64,000 nt of DNA, from contig CAWGKQ010000008.1 in the NCBI GenBank assembly GCA_963823245.1, positions 850,138-914,137 of the forward strand, written 5' to 3'. The DNA is from JAWVFM01 sp963823245 (GTDB lineage: Bacteria; Actinomycetota; Thermoleophilia; Solirubrobacterales; 70-9). Each line of letters begins with the position of its first letter. Within the stretch, counting starts at the first letter, position 1. The position numbers and the translations under genes were made by a program. Below are positions 1-9,382 of the stretch, piece by piece. A model generated the notes under the pieces. That model was not told where the DNA came from and did no database searches. It saw only the letters and a list, made by a program, of their open reading frames with translations.

Positions 1-1140
1 TCCATCGGCTCGGGGAGCTCGTAGCCGTGCTCGATCCCCTCGAGGCCGGCGTGGAGCATCGCCGCGAAGCAGAGGTAGGGGTTGCAGGCGGGGTCCGGGC
101 AGCGAAGCTCGGCCCGCGTCGCCTGCTCCTTGCCGGGGTGGTAGAGCGGAACGCGGATCAGCGCCGAGCGGTTCCGCCGCGACCAGGCGAGGTAGACCGG
201 CGCCTCGAACCCCGGCACGAGGCGCTTGTACGAGTTGACCCACTGCGCGAAGAGCGGCGCGATCTCGCGCGCGTGGCGAAGCTGCCCGGCGATGAAGGCC
301 TTCGCGGTGGCCGAGAGGTAGAACTGGTCGTCCGGGTCGAAGAAGGCGTTGCCGCCGTCCTTCGCGAGCGACTGGTGGACGTGCATCCCGGAGCCGTTCT
401 CGCCGAAGAGGGGCTTCGGCATGAAGGTCGCGTGCCAGCCGAACTTCATCGCGTACTCCTTGACGACGATGCGGTACGTCATGCAGTCGTCCGACATCGC
501 GAGCGCGTCCTTGTAGCGCATGTCGACCTCGTGCTGGGACGGCCCCACCTCGTGGTGCGCGTACTCGACGTGGATCCCGAGCTGCTCGAGGGCGAGGATC
601 GTCTCGCGGCGAACGTCCGAGCCGGCGTCGAGCGTGGTCAGGTCGAAGTAGCCGCCCTCGTCGAGGATCTCCGGCGTGCCGCCCTCCGGGCGCGCGTCGC
701 GGAAGTAGAAGTACTCGAGCTCCGGGCCGATGTTGTAGGTGTCGAAGCCCAGGTCCGAGGCCCGCTGGAGCGCGCGCCGCAGGATCCAGCGCGGGATCGC
801 CCTCGTACGGCTCGCCCCCGGCACCTGGACGTCGCAGAACATCCGGCCGGTCGCCTTCTCCTCCGAGCGCCAGGGCAGGATCGCGAAGCTCGCCGGGTCG
901 GGCATGGCGATCATGTCCGACTCCTCGATCGGGTTGAAGCCCGGTGATCGACGACCCGTCGAACCCCATGCCTCCCTCGAGGGCGTCCTCGAGCTCGGAC
1001 GAGTTGATCGAGAAGCTCTTCAGCTGGCCGAGGATGTCGGTGAACCAGAGGCGGATGAATCGCACGTCGCGGTCGGCGACGAGCTTGATCACGTCCTCCG
1101 GGCTCGAGGCGCCCGCCGCCTGTGCCGCGTCGTCGGCCAT
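1..1140 (-). CDS. glnA: Glutamine synthetase (3' end outside window, indel-broken)
   Basis: Glutamine synthetase makes glutamine from glutamate, ammonia and ATP in the cytoplasm. The minus strand encodes an N-terminal beta-grasp domain with GGMGFDGSSI, then NIGPELEYFYF, then ENGSGMHVHQSL, and near the edge AELRCPDPACNPYL, all hallmark GS segments. The ATG at 1140 gives MADDAAQAAG. The reading frame is broken at about 942 (one extra base just after GSSIT). A compensating pair near 796-826 puts about ten residues out of frame where other GS enzymes read GGEPYEGDPRW. These breaks are probably sequence errors. The last part of the enzyme lies beyond base 1. The start faces an AhpD-like gene across a 170-bp divergent region. 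Confidence 0.93.
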   Translation of the reverse strand, partial: MADDAAQAAGASSPEDVIKLVADRDVRFIRLWFTDILGQLKSFSINSSELEDALEGGMGFDGSSITGLQPDRGVGHDRHARPGELRDPALALGGEGDRPDVLRRPGAGGEPYEGDPALDPAARAPAGLGPGLRHLQHRPGARVLLLPRRAPGGRHAGDPRRGRLLRPDHARRRLGRSPRDDPRPRAARDPRRVRAPRGGAVPARGRHALQGRARDVGRLHDVPHRRQGVRDEVRLARDLHAEAPLRRERLRDARPPVAREGRRQRLLRPGRPVLPLGHREGLHRRAASPRARDRAALRAVGQLVQAPRAGVRGAGLPRLVAAEPLGADPRSALPPRQGAGDAGRASLPGPRLQPLPLLRGDAPRRPRGDRARLRAPRADG

Positions 1141-1191
1141 GGCGGCGAACCATATCGGCGGCTTGCGTAACGAACGCCGTCGCGGTATAAC

Positions 1192-1210
1192 TACTTACCT
1201 GGGGTAAGTA
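1192..1210. promoter_or_regulatory. Perfect 8-bp inverted repeat, candidate operator
   Basis: TACTTACC (1192-1199) and GGTAAGTA (1203-1210) form a perfect inverted repeat with a 3-base spacer in the 170-bp region between the divergent glutamine synthetase and AhpD-like genes. The flanks are AT-richer than the surrounding sequence, as expected for a promoter. I infer a binding site for a dimeric regulator; which one is unknown. Confidence 0.5.
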
Positions 1211-1310
1211 ACTAGCTAAAGGTAAAGTAAAGGCAGCGCGACGAGTAAACCAAAACCGGGCCCGTGACGTATCCCCCTCACGACCGTAGACGCCGAGAAG
1301 AGATGAGCCC

Positions 1311-1883
1311 ATGACGATCAAGACCGACATCAGCCGCTTCGACATCCACGACGAGCTCACCGCGCCCGAGGGCAGCCTCAAGATCCTCCGCGGCGTCCAG
1401 TCGGCCGGCGGCGCCGTCTCCAAGTTCATCGGCGTGCTGGCCGGCTCGCCCGCCGCGCTTCGGGCCTTCACGCGCATGCGTCACGAGCTCCGCGACGGAA
1501 AGCTCCCTCGCGCGACCCGCGAGCGGATCGGCCTTGCGGTGGCCGAGCGCCATGGCGACCCCTACTCGATCGCCCAGCACGCGAGGACGGCGCGCGCCGC
1601 CGGGCTCGGGCTTGACGAGATCTCTCGCGCGCGCAGCTTCACCTCGCGGGACCCGAAGGAGGCCGCGCTGCTCACCTTCCTCGAGGCCGTCCTCTCAACC
1701 GACGGGCGCCCGTCGAGCCACCTCGTCGAGGAGGCGCGGGAGCACGGCTGGGACGACGAACAGGTGCTCGAGGCGGTCGCGCACGTGGCCCTGAACGAGT
1801 TCCAGAGCCTGATCTCGAACGCGGCCGCGCTGCCGCAGGACCAGACGGACCCGCAGATCCTCCCGGCTGCTGCTGCCGCCTAG
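1311..1883 (+). CDS. AhpD-like / carboxymuconolactone decarboxylase-family protein without cysteines
   Basis: A 190-residue helical protein of the CMD/AhpD fold. The segment from about residue 64 (RATRERIGLAVAERHGDPYS) aligns with the AhpD motif in which a CxxC pair normally follows the AVAE-type helix. Here that position reads GDPYSIAQH, and the whole protein has no cysteine, so classical AhpD disulfide peroxidase chemistry is not possible. The family is otherwise known for peroxidase and decarboxylase members. The start is ATG at 1311, about 10 bases after a GAAGAGATGAG stretch. It stands alone, divergent from glutamine synthetase and convergent with the cell-wall hydrolase gene. The function is not known. 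Confidence 0.75.
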   Translation: MTIKTDISRFDIHDELTAPEGSLKILRGVQSAGGAVSKFIGVLAGSPAALRAFTRMRHELRDGKLPRATRERIGLAVAERHGDPYSIAQHARTARAAGLGLDEISRARSFTSRDPKEAALLTFLEAVLSTDGRPSSHLVEEAREHGWDDEQVLEAVAHVALNEFQSLISNAAALPQDQTDPQILPAAAAA

Positions 1884-1893
1884 TTGCCCGGCG

Positions 1894-2382
1894 CTAGCCG
1901 CAGACCGGCCAGGGCTTCGTGCCCATTTGGTGCTTCAGCAGCACCGCGACGACCGCCTGGGTCTTCCAGGGATAGACGACCGGGTCGCCGCCCGGCGACT
2001 TGTGCGGGATCTTCCACGCGTCGAGCGTGAACATGAAGGCGCCGCGGTAGGTGCCTCCGCCGCCGACCGCCCGCGGGTTGTTGCCCGACTCGCAGTAGCT
2101 GACGCGATGCGCCCAATGTCTGTCGGCGTGGTTGAAGCCGCCCCAGATCCGGACGTACTTGGCGGCGCGCACTCCAGCGTCGCCCCCGCCTGTGCCGCTG
2201 CCCCCGCCGCTGCCGCCCGAGCTGACGCCGCCGGAGCTCGCGTTGGCCGTGATGGCCGCGGCGAGCATCGCGACGATCGCCAGGGCGAACGCCCAAAAGG
2301 CGATGCGGTCGGGACGCGCGGTCGTGCTGCGCGTGCGCTCGGTGTCGTTGTGTGCCGCGGTGCGGCGGATGCCTTCGTTCAT
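1894..2382 (-). CDS. Resuscitation-promoting-factor / transglycosylase-like exported protein
   Basis: A 162-residue protein with a short cytoplasmic N-terminus, one membrane or signal segment (IAFWAFALAIVAMLAAAITA, about residues 26-45), a Gly/Ser-rich linker and a compact C-terminal lysozyme-like domain. The domain begins YCESGNNPRAV, with the catalytic Glu of the Rpf/SLT family, and ends in WPVCG. Such enzymes cleave peptidoglycan glycan strands at the cell surface. The start chosen is ATG at 2382 (MNEGIRRTA), preceded by GAAAGAG. Translation upstream of it would run through the c-di-AMP riboswitch that controls the gene. Rpf-type genes behind this riboswitch are a known actinobacterial arrangement. 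Confidence 0.82.
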   Translation of the reverse strand: MNEGIRRTAAHNDTERTRSTTARPDRIAFWAFALAIVAMLAAAITANASSGGVSSGGSGGGSGTGGGDAGVRAAKYVRIWGGFNHADRHWAHRVSYCESGNNPRAVGGGGTYRGAFMFTLDAWKIPHKSPGGDPVVYPWKTQAVVAVLLKHQMGTKPWPVCG

Positions 2383-2383
2383 C

Positions 2384-2521
2384 GCTCTTTCGATGCTTAC
2401 GGGGTTAGCTGACGGGCTCGCGCCGAAAGAGATGGCGCTACGCGGCCCTTGTGCCGCGACTCGCCCCAAAGATTTGGGTCCCCCGATCCCCGCCGGTATG
2501 TGGGCGGGAACTCAGCAAGGT
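2384..2521 (-). promoter_or_regulatory. c-di-AMP riboswitch (ydaO-yuaA)
   Basis: Read on the minus strand, the leader of the Rpf-like gene contains the conserved blocks of the ydaO-yuaA RNA in order: TTGCTGAGTTC at the 5' end, CGGGGGACCCAAAT, then GGGGCGAGTCG, and finally CCGTCAGCTAACCCCGTAAG close to the start codon. The last block is nearly identical to the B. subtilis ydaO sequence as I remember it. The element ends about 2 bases before the start codon at 2382. In actinobacteria this RNA class commonly switches cell-wall hydrolases off when c-di-AMP is high. Confidence 0.92.
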
Positions 2522-2714
2522 CGCGGCAGCCTAGCAAAAGATCGGACGGAAGTTTGCGTTTCGTTAGCGTCGCGTGAGTGCGTTCCGTCACATACCGGCG
2601 CGCTGCCCCCAGACGTGCGGGAGCGCCAACGGCAGGGGTAGAGTCGGCTCCCGGGACACGCGATCGACAAATGGAGGACGGCCGCGCATCCGACTCGACC
2701 CAAGGAGGGACCAA

Positions 2715-3293
2715 ATGCTGGAAAGAGTTCGGCGCCTTCCGACGCCGGCATTCGTGATCTCGGTTATCGCCCTGATCGTGGCGGTCGGCGGCGGCACCTA
2801 CGCTCTCGCCGCCCTCAACCGCGGCAAGGTCAAGAACATCTCCAGGCGCCAGGCGAACCAGCAGATCAGGAAGAAGGCGCCCGGCCTTTCCGTACTGCAC
2901 GCGCAGAGCGCCGATACGGCCACGAACGCCGGCAACGCGATCAACCTCGATGGCAAGCCCGCGTCCGACTATCGCCTGCACTGCCCCGGCAACCTCGATC
3001 GGGCCGGGGATCTCTGCTTCGAGGTCGATCTGCGACCGGCGGCCCTTTACCCGGACGCGCTCAAGGCCTGTGCTCTCGACCAGCGCCGCCTGCCCAACGA
3101 CGGCGAGTTGGCGCTCGTCTACGACCATCTCAGTGCCAGCCAGCCGTACGAGTGGACCGTAGGCCGCTTCACCGATAACGGTGCATCACTGGCCACCGTG
3201 CTCGGACAGAACTCGTCTCGCCAACTCCTTCCGACGGCCAACACGACCAATACCACCACGGTCTTTCGCTGCGTGACCACGGCGACCAACTGA
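2715..3293 (+). CDS. Membrane-anchored secreted protein, Thermoleophilia type
   Basis: A 192-residue protein beginning MLERVRRLPTPAFVISVI and continuing through a hydrophobic, glycine-rich anchor (to about residue 30) into an extracellular part rich in Asn and Thr. This N-terminal type recurs many times in Thermoleophilia genomes as far as I know. The start at 2715 is fixed by a strong ribosome site (AAGGAGGGACCAA) just upstream; an in-frame ATG further upstream lacks one. The extracellular part has four cysteines (HCPGNL, GDLCFEV, KACALD, VFRCVT) that could form two disulfides. No enzymatic motif is visible. The function is unknown. Confidence 0.75.
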   Translation: MLERVRRLPTPAFVISVIALIVAVGGGTYALAALNRGKVKNISRRQANQQIRKKAPGLSVLHAQSADTATNAGNAINLDGKPASDYRLHCPGNLDRAGDLCFEVDLRPAALYPDALKACALDQRRLPNDGELALVYDHLSASQPYEWTVGRFTDNGASLATVLGQNSSRQLLPTANTTNTTTVFRCVTTATN

Positions 3294-3464
3294 GGATGGC
3301 CTAGCGCGAGACTGCGCGAGCGCAGGCCCTGCTTTTCGAGGAGCCCCACCGAAGTCCGAGGAATACGCGCGGGGCAACTCCGGCCTCACCACCTGCCGCC
3401 TGGGGGCTGAGGCTGTAGTAGCGTCAATTCCAAGGGGTTCTCGGGCCACGCGAAGGAGCAGACG

Positions 3465-5267
3465 ATGGGCGTTTTGGATCCGGTCGAGCGGGTCTTCGGG
3501 GCGGTCAACTCGCCCGTCTTTCGGCAGGTCAACCGCGCCCGGAACTGGTGGGACCTCCCCACCCCGGTGGCCCTCCTGAACCTCCGCGCGCACCGCGACG
3601 ACCTGCGCGTCTCGAACCTCTACGACACCCGTCCCCCCTCGAACGGGACGACGGTGCCGCTCGACGAGCTGCCGAAGCACCGGACCTACGACGGCTCCTT
3701 CCAGGACCCGACAGACCCGGAGATGGGGATGGTCGGCTCTCGCTTCGGGCGCAACGCGCCGCCCGACGCGACCGCGCCGGAAACGCCCTCCGAACAGCTT
3801 CAGCCCAACCCGCGCGAGGTCAGCCTCCGCCTGCTCGGCCGCGACATCTTCAAGCCGGCGACGACCCTCAACGTGCTCGCCGCCTGCTGGATCCAGATGG
3901 AGAACCACGACTGGTTCGGACACGGCGAGAACATGCCGGACGAGTTCATCGAGATCCCGCTGCCGGAGGGCGACGACTGGCCCGAGGGGGCGCCGATGCG
4001 GGTCAAGCGCACCAGCCCTGACCGCACCCGCACCTACAAGAGCGGCCTCCCCCCCACCTACGTCAACACCGTCACCCACTGGTGGGACGCATCGCAGATC
4101 TACGGATCAACCGAGGAGCGCTGCCGAAAGCTGCGGGCAAACGAGGACGGCAAGCTGATCACGGAGGACGGGCGCCTCCCGGAGGAGGACGACCCCAAGC
4201 TCGGCGGCGTCGACCTGACCGGCTTCTCCGACAACTACTGGATCGGCCTCTCCATGCTGCACACGCTCTTCGTGCGCGAGCACAACGCCATCTGCGACCG
4301 CCTGAAGCAGGCCTATCCGAGCTGGGACGACGAGAAGCTCTTCCTCAGGGCCCGGCTCGTGAACTCCGCCCTCACGGCGAAGATCCACACCGTCGAGTGG
4401 ACTCCCGGAATCCTCGCCAATCCCGTGCTCGAGCGGGCGATGCACGCGAACTGGTACGGGGTCCTTCCGCGCTGGGTGCGCGACCGCTTCGGCCACGTCG
4501 GCACCGAGATGATCGGCGGCATCGTCGGCTCCAACCAGGAGCACCACGCAGCGCCGTACTCGATCACCGAGGAGTTCGTCTCGGTCTACCGGCTGCACCC
4601 GCTGCTGCCCGACGACTACGCGGTCCGCGACCACCGAAACGGCCAGCTGATCGCCGAGATCGACTTCGACCCGATCCAGGGCCACGGCACGCGCCCGACC
4701 ATCGATCAGTACGGGATGGCGAACCTCCTCTACAGCTTCGGCGTCGCCAACCCGGGCGCGATCACCCTCCACAACCACCCGAGGGCGCTCAACGGCCACG
4801 TCCGCCTGAACGGCGACCGGGTCGACCTCGGGACGATCGACATCCTGCGCGACCGCGAGCGCGGCGTGCGCCGCTACAACGACTTTCGCCAGGCCCTGCG
4901 GAAGCCGCGCGTCGAGAAGTTCGAGGACCTGACGCCGAACCCGGAGTGGAACGCCGAGATCCGCGACGTCTACGACGGCGACATCGACGCCGTCGACCTC
5001 CAGGTCGGGCTCCTGGGCGAGCCGCTCCCACCCGGGTTCGGCTTCAGCGACACGGCGTTCCGGATCTTCATCCTGATGGCGTCGCGGCGGCTCAAGTCCG
5101 ACCGGTTCTTCACCAACGACTACAACCCCGACGTCTACACGCCAGAGGGCATCGAGTGGGTGGAGTCGAACACGATGGCCGACGTTCTCCTGCGCCATTT
5201 CCCCGAGCTCGCCCCGGCGCTCGACGGGGTCGAGAACGCCTTCGCCCCCTGGAACACGCTCGGCTGA
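3465..5267 (+). CDS. Animal-haem-peroxidase family fatty acid oxygenase (alpha-DOX/COX-like)
   Basis: A 600-residue member of the animal haem peroxidase superfamily, closest in motif pattern to plant alpha-dioxygenase and cyclooxygenase. The distal haem histidine sits in ENHDWFGHGEN (His148). A SLLHT/LSMLHTLFVREHNAICD helix follows. The catalytic pair appears as VYRLHPLLPDD (Tyr375 and His378), matching the tyrosyl-radical Tyr and the proximal His of COX and alpha-DOX. WWDASQIYGS is another family signature. These enzymes add O2 to fatty acids. The start ATG follows GAAGGAGCAGACG. A P450 gene starts 8 bp after the stop, so the two probably act in sequence on an oxidised fatty acid. The substrate is not evident from sequence. 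Confidence 0.85.
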   Translation: MGVLDPVERVFGAVNSPVFRQVNRARNWWDLPTPVALLNLRAHRDDLRVSNLYDTRPPSNGTTVPLDELPKHRTYDGSFQDPTDPEMGMVGSRFGRNAPPDATAPETPSEQLQPNPREVSLRLLGRDIFKPATTLNVLAACWIQMENHDWFGHGENMPDEFIEIPLPEGDDWPEGAPMRVKRTSPDRTRTYKSGLPPTYVNTVTHWWDASQIYGSTEERCRKLRANEDGKLITEDGRLPEEDDPKLGGVDLTGFSDNYWIGLSMLHTLFVREHNAICDRLKQAYPSWDDEKLFLRARLVNSALTAKIHTVEWTPGILANPVLERAMHANWYGVLPRWVRDRFGHVGTEMIGGIVGSNQEHHAAPYSITEEFVSVYRLHPLLPDDYAVRDHRNGQLIAEIDFDPIQGHGTRPTIDQYGMANLLYSFGVANPGAITLHNHPRALNGHVRLNGDRVDLGTIDILRDRERGVRRYNDFRQALRKPRVEKFEDLTPNPEWNAEIRDVYDGDIDAVDLQVGLLGEPLPPGFGFSDTAFRIFILMASRRLKSDRFFTNDYNPDVYTPEGIEWVESNTMADVLLRHFPELAPALDGVENAFAPWNTLG

Positions 5268-5274
5268 TCAGGCC

Positions 5275-6622
5275 GTGGGCGTAGGAGGCATCGCCCGCGC
5301 CACGGTCAACTCGCTGCCCGGGATCAACGTCGGGCCCGGCGACGGCGAGCTTCCGAGCGCGTCGCTCGCCGAGAACGCGCAGTTCAACGCCCTCGTCGTC
5401 GTCCCGAACGCGCTCCAGGGCCTCTTCCGCCGCCGGCACGGCGCGGTGCGGGCGGCGACGCAAGCCGACGTCGACCGCTGGGCGGTGCGCCTGCTGCGCG
5501 GCATGCGACGCAACTACGGCGGCTCGCCGGTCTGGGTACGGGTGGGGTCCTCACCGGCCCTGCTGCTGCTCGACGTCGCCGACGTGCGGCGCCTCCTCGA
5601 GGGCTCGCCCGACCCGTTCGCCTCCGACCCCGAGGCGAAGCGCAAGGGCATGGGCCACTTCCAGCCCGACGCACTGACGATCTCGCGCGACGGCGAATGG
5701 CGCAGCCGCCGCCCCTTCAACGAGGCGGTGCTCGCGACCGGGGAGAGGCCCCACCCGCTCGCGGAGCGGGCCACCGCCGTCGTCGCCGACGAGGTCGAGA
5801 CCGCCCTGGCGGCGGCCGCGGGCGCCCTCGACTGGGAGATGTGGGCGCCGGCGTTCCAGCGCATCACCCGTCGCCTCGTGCTCGGCGACTCCGCTCGAGA
5901 CGACGAGGAGCTCACCGCGCAGCTCGCGCGCATGATGGACGAGGCGAACTCGCTGCCCGACGGCCCCTCCGAGGAGCTCGGCCCCTACCTCGACCGCATC
6001 CAGCGCTACGCGGACGCGGCCGAGGAAGGAAGCCTCGTCGCCCGATTCGCCGGCGCGCCGGCAGATGAGAGGACGGCGCCCGTGCGCCAGGTGACCCACT
6101 GGCTCTTCGCGATGGGCGACACGCTCGCGATCAACACGCTACGCGCGCTCGCCGCGATCGCGAGGCACCACGAGGCGCTCGAGCGGACCGGCGACCGCGA
6201 CTACCTCGCGGCCTGCCTCCACGAGGCGATGCGCCTGTGGCCGACCACGCCGATGCTCGCCCGCGAGGCCGTCCGGGAGACCGATTGGCGGGGCGTGGCG
6301 GTGGCCAAGCGGCACGCAGCTCGTGATCGTCAACACCTACATGCACCGCGATCCCGACCGCCACGAGTTCGCCAACCGCTTCGCCCCGGAAGTGTGGATC
6401 GAGGGCGATGCCGCCGACGACTGGGCGTTCAACCACCTGAGCCACGGGCCCCAGGGCTGTCCGGGGGTGGACCTCGTGAAGCTCGTCGGCGGCTCCGCGC
6501 TCGCAGCCGCGCTGGACGAGCGCCGGGTCGCCGCCGTGCAACCGCGCATCGACCCGGGGAAGCCGATGCCGCACATGCTCGACTTCTTCTCGATCCGCAT
6601 CGAGCTCCCCTCGCCCACCTGA
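5275..6622 (+). CDS. Cytochrome P450, partner of the fatty acid oxygenase (one frameshift)
   Basis: Frame one covers about 340 residues: N-terminal region, an I-helix-like HWLFAMGDTLAINTL, and the K-helix ExxR as LHEAMRLWPTTPM. At about 6306-6312 one extra base shifts the frame, after which GTQLVIVNTYMHRDP and the haem-thiolate loop SHGPQGCPGVDL continue to the stop at 6622. The axial Cys is in GCPG; the usual Phe of FxxGxxxCxG is not clear. The GTG at 5275 is a plausible start but its ribosome site is weak. In fungi, dioxygenase and P450 domains are fused in linoleate diol synthases; here the same two activities seem to be separate neighbours. I infer rearrangement or hydroxylation of a hydroperoxide. 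Confidence 0.8.
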
Positions 6623-6670
6623 CACCCTTAGATCGGTCTGGGCTGCCAACCAGCCCGGTGAGTCGCCGTC

Positions 6671-8127
6671 ATGGCTGCCACGGAATCGGCTGATACGCAA
6701 ACCCCAACTTTCCCCCGCGGGGGCTCCCTCAGGCTTCGCGGCTCGACGCGATCGCCCGCCGTTGGGCTGGTTGTGGCCCTCGGTGCAGTGGCCGCGACGA
6801 CCGCGCTGATCTTCCCGCTGCGGCAGGTCACGCCCGCCGTCTCGAACGGCGTCCTCTACCTGCTTGCCGTGCTGCTGGTCTCGACGTATTGGGGGCTGTG
6901 GCTCGGCCTTCTGACGGCTCTCGCGAGCGCGCTCGCGTTCAACTTCTTCCACATCCCGCCGACCGGCCAGATCACGATCGGCGATCCGCAGAACTATGTC
7001 GCGCTCGGGGTCTTCCTCGTCGCCGCCGTGGCCGCCTCGACCGTGGCGAACCTCGCCCGAGCGCGCGCCGACGAGGCCGAGCGTGCGTCGGGCGGAGGCG
7101 GATCTCGCCGCCGACCTGGCGCGCCTGCTCCTCGGCTCGACGGACCTCCAGAGCGCGCTCGGCCCCACCTCGCATCGGCTCGCCGAGGCGCTCGAGCTGC
7201 CCTCGGCAGCGCTCGAGCTGCACGCGGCACGAGGGTGACCGGCGCCGGATCGCGCTGCCGCTCGCGCTCGGCGCGCGACCGCGAGGCGACTCTCCTCGTG
7301 CCGACGACGATCGACGACGCGACCATGGCTCGCCTCCGCGAGCGCGTGCTGCCGGCGCTCGAAGCGCTGCTGGCTGCAGCTCTTGACCGGGACGCGCTTC
7401 AGGCCGAGGTGGTCGAGACCCAGGCGCTGCGTCAGTCGGACACGGTCAAGACGGCGCTGCTCCGTGCCATCTCGCACGACCTGCGCACTCCTCTGACGAC
7501 GATCCTCACCGCGAGTGCGGCGATCGGCTCGCCGAGCCTGAGCCCACAGGAGCTCGAGGAGCCTGAGCGACAGCATCGGCGAGCAGGCGCGGCGGCTCTC
7601 GCGCCTCGTCGACCAGCTCCTCGATCTCTCGCGCCTCGAGGCAGGGACCGCGACGCCCCGGCGCGACTGGTCCTCGATCGACGAGCTCGTTCGCACGGCG
7701 CTCGACGAGGTCGGAGACGGCGATCGGCTTCGTCGTCTCGATCGACCGCGACATCCCGCTGCTCGAGCTCGACGCCGCGCAGGTCGAGCGGGCGCTCGTG
7801 AACCTGCTCGAGAACGCTCGGCGCCACTCCGGAGGTCACCCCGTGAAGGTCCGCGCGGGGGCCATCGGAACACCCTGGCGATCCGCATCGTCGACCGTGG
7901 GCCCGGGCATCCGTGCGGCCGAGCTGGAGCGGATCTTCGAGCCCTTCTACCGGGCGCGCGAGGACGGCGACCATCAGGGCTCGGGCCTCGGGCTGGCCAT
8001 CGCTCGGGGGTTCGTCGAGGCCAACGACGGCCGCCTCACCGCCGAGTCGCTGCCCGGCCAGGGGACGACCTTCGTCATCGAGCTGCCGCTTCCGCGCCCG
8101 GCCTCCGCCACCGGAGCGGAGCGGTGA
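6671..8127 (+). CDS. KdpD-type sensor histidine kinase lacking the KdpD N-terminal domain (several indels)
   Basis: A membrane kinase with the KdpD DUF4118 four-helix region (VGLVVALGAVAATTALIF onward, about residues 28-115), a GAF-like region, and a kinase core. The core shows the phospho-acceptor H-box AISHDLRTPLTTI, N-box NLLENARRHS, G1 VDRGPGI, F-box FEPFYR and G2 GSGLGLAIARG. It starts directly at DUF4118, so the Usp/ATP-binding sensor part of classical KdpD is missing. That part is encoded separately at 14019. Frame breaks lie near 7085, 7225, 7270, 7557, 7735 and 7872, with conserved sequence continuing across them. It overlaps the response-regulator gene by 4 bases, as kdpD and kdpE usually do. 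Confidence 0.82.
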
Positions 8128-8813
8128 CGACCGCGCGGCATCCGCGTCCTCGTCTGCGACGACGAGCTTCAGATCATCCGGGCGCTCAAGGTGATCCTTC
8201 GCGACCGCGGGTTCGAGGTGCTGGCGACGGCGACTGCCAAGGAGGCTCTCGACACCGCCGCGTCTGGAGGGCCCCGACGCAGCGATCATCGATCTGGTGC
8301 TTCCGGACGGCGACGGAGTCGAGGTCTGCCGCGAGCTTCGGTCCTGGAGCGAGATGCCGATCCTGGTGCTCTCGGCCGTCGGCGAGGAGGGCGAGAAGGT
8401 GCGGGCGCTCGAGGCCGGCGCGGACGACTACGTGACGAAGCCGTTCGGCCCACGCGAGCTCGATCGCGCGCCTCGAGGCCGCCCTTCGCCGAGCGGGGCC
8501 CGAGGCCGATCAGCCCGTGCTGCAGCGCCGACGGCCTCGAGCTCGACGTTGCCGAGCATGCGGTGCGGCTCGACGGCGAGGAGCTGCATCTGACGCCGAC
8601 CGAGTTCGAGCTGCTGCACGCGCTGATGGCCAACCGCGGCCGGCTGATGACCCACAGCGCCCTGCTGACGGCCGTCTGGGGGCCCGCGTACACCGACGAC
8701 GTCGCAGACCCTGCGGACCCACATCGCCAACCTGCGCCGCAAGGTCGAGCCCGAGGGCGTCGCTGCGCCACATCCGCACCGAGGCGGGCATCGGCTACCG
8801 CTTCATCGACTGA
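8124..8813 (+). CDS. kdpE: OmpR-family response regulator KdpE (indels)
   Basis: A two-domain transcription activator. The receiver domain reads IRVLVCDDE with the acidic pair, AIIDLVLPDGDG with the phospho-acceptor Asp, and DDYVTKPF with the conserved Lys. The C-terminal winged helix reads LTPTEFELLHALMANRGRLM and ends in IRTEAGIGYRFID. Breaks at about 8140, 8275, 8468, 8517, 8703 and 8760 split it, but each piece resumes in another frame. The GTG start at 8124 overlaps the kinase stop. It presumably activates the kdp genes that follow in response to potassium limitation. Confidence 0.85.
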
Positions 8814-8888
8814 CCTTTACGCGATCTTCATGCCGGCGCGCGGAACCTTGATTCCGTCTGGACATCTGCCCGCGATCCTGATCGTGCT

Positions 8889-9382
8889 ATGTCGGCCACC
8901 ACAGCGATCGAGGGCATCCGAGCGCCGCTCGCACCACGTCCGACGCTCTTGGCCCGCCTGTCCGCTCTCGCGCGGAGCGGGCACCTCGACCGCGAAGCTC
9001 GCCGCAGGCGCCGATCCCGAGGCCAGCCCAGCGCTGGCGCTCCGCGCTCGCTCCCTGCTCTCGCAGCGCTCCCGCGCCGGCATCGCCGAGAGCCTCGACC
9101 GGGCCATAAGAAGCGCCTCGGAGCCGTATCGCCGGAGCTCGCAGGCGCCCCTCAGCTCTCCGGCGATCCTCGAGGCGCGGCCCGAGCTCGAGGCCCTGAG
9201 CGCGGAGCTTCGCGACGACGACGGATCATCGCGCTCAGGGCGTCGCGCTCGCGCGACTTCTCCTCGTCGAACCGACGAGCCCGCTCTACCACCGTGGAGC
9301 CGCCGAGGACGGCTGCGCCGACGACCTGCTGGCGGCGCTCCGTCTCGCCTATCGCGCGCTTTGCGTCGGTGGGACGCACTGA
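8889..9382 (+). CDS. Hypothetical protein between kdpE and the Kdp transporter genes
   Basis: About 164 residues, beginning MSATTAIEGIRAPLAPRPTL and ending LLAALRLAYRALCVGGTH. One indel near 9235 separates an Arg/Ala-rich helical first part (SLLSQRSRAGIAESLDRAI) from the C-terminal part. It has no signal peptide, membrane segment or motif I recognise. The stop overlaps the ATG of the following small membrane protein, so it appears to be translated as part of the kdp operon. I infer a structural or regulatory accessory role only from position. Confidence 0.45.

Noticed and set aside
27..947. Long open frames on the plus strand across glutamine synthetase
   Set aside because: They lack recognisable domains and are Arg/Ala-rich shadows of the real minus-strand gene. 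High GC makes such frames common in this window.
3298..3345. Terminator after the membrane-anchored secreted protein
   Set aside because: GCAGG-C-CCTGC before TTTT would leave a one-base loop, and the alternative stems are weak. I did not list it.
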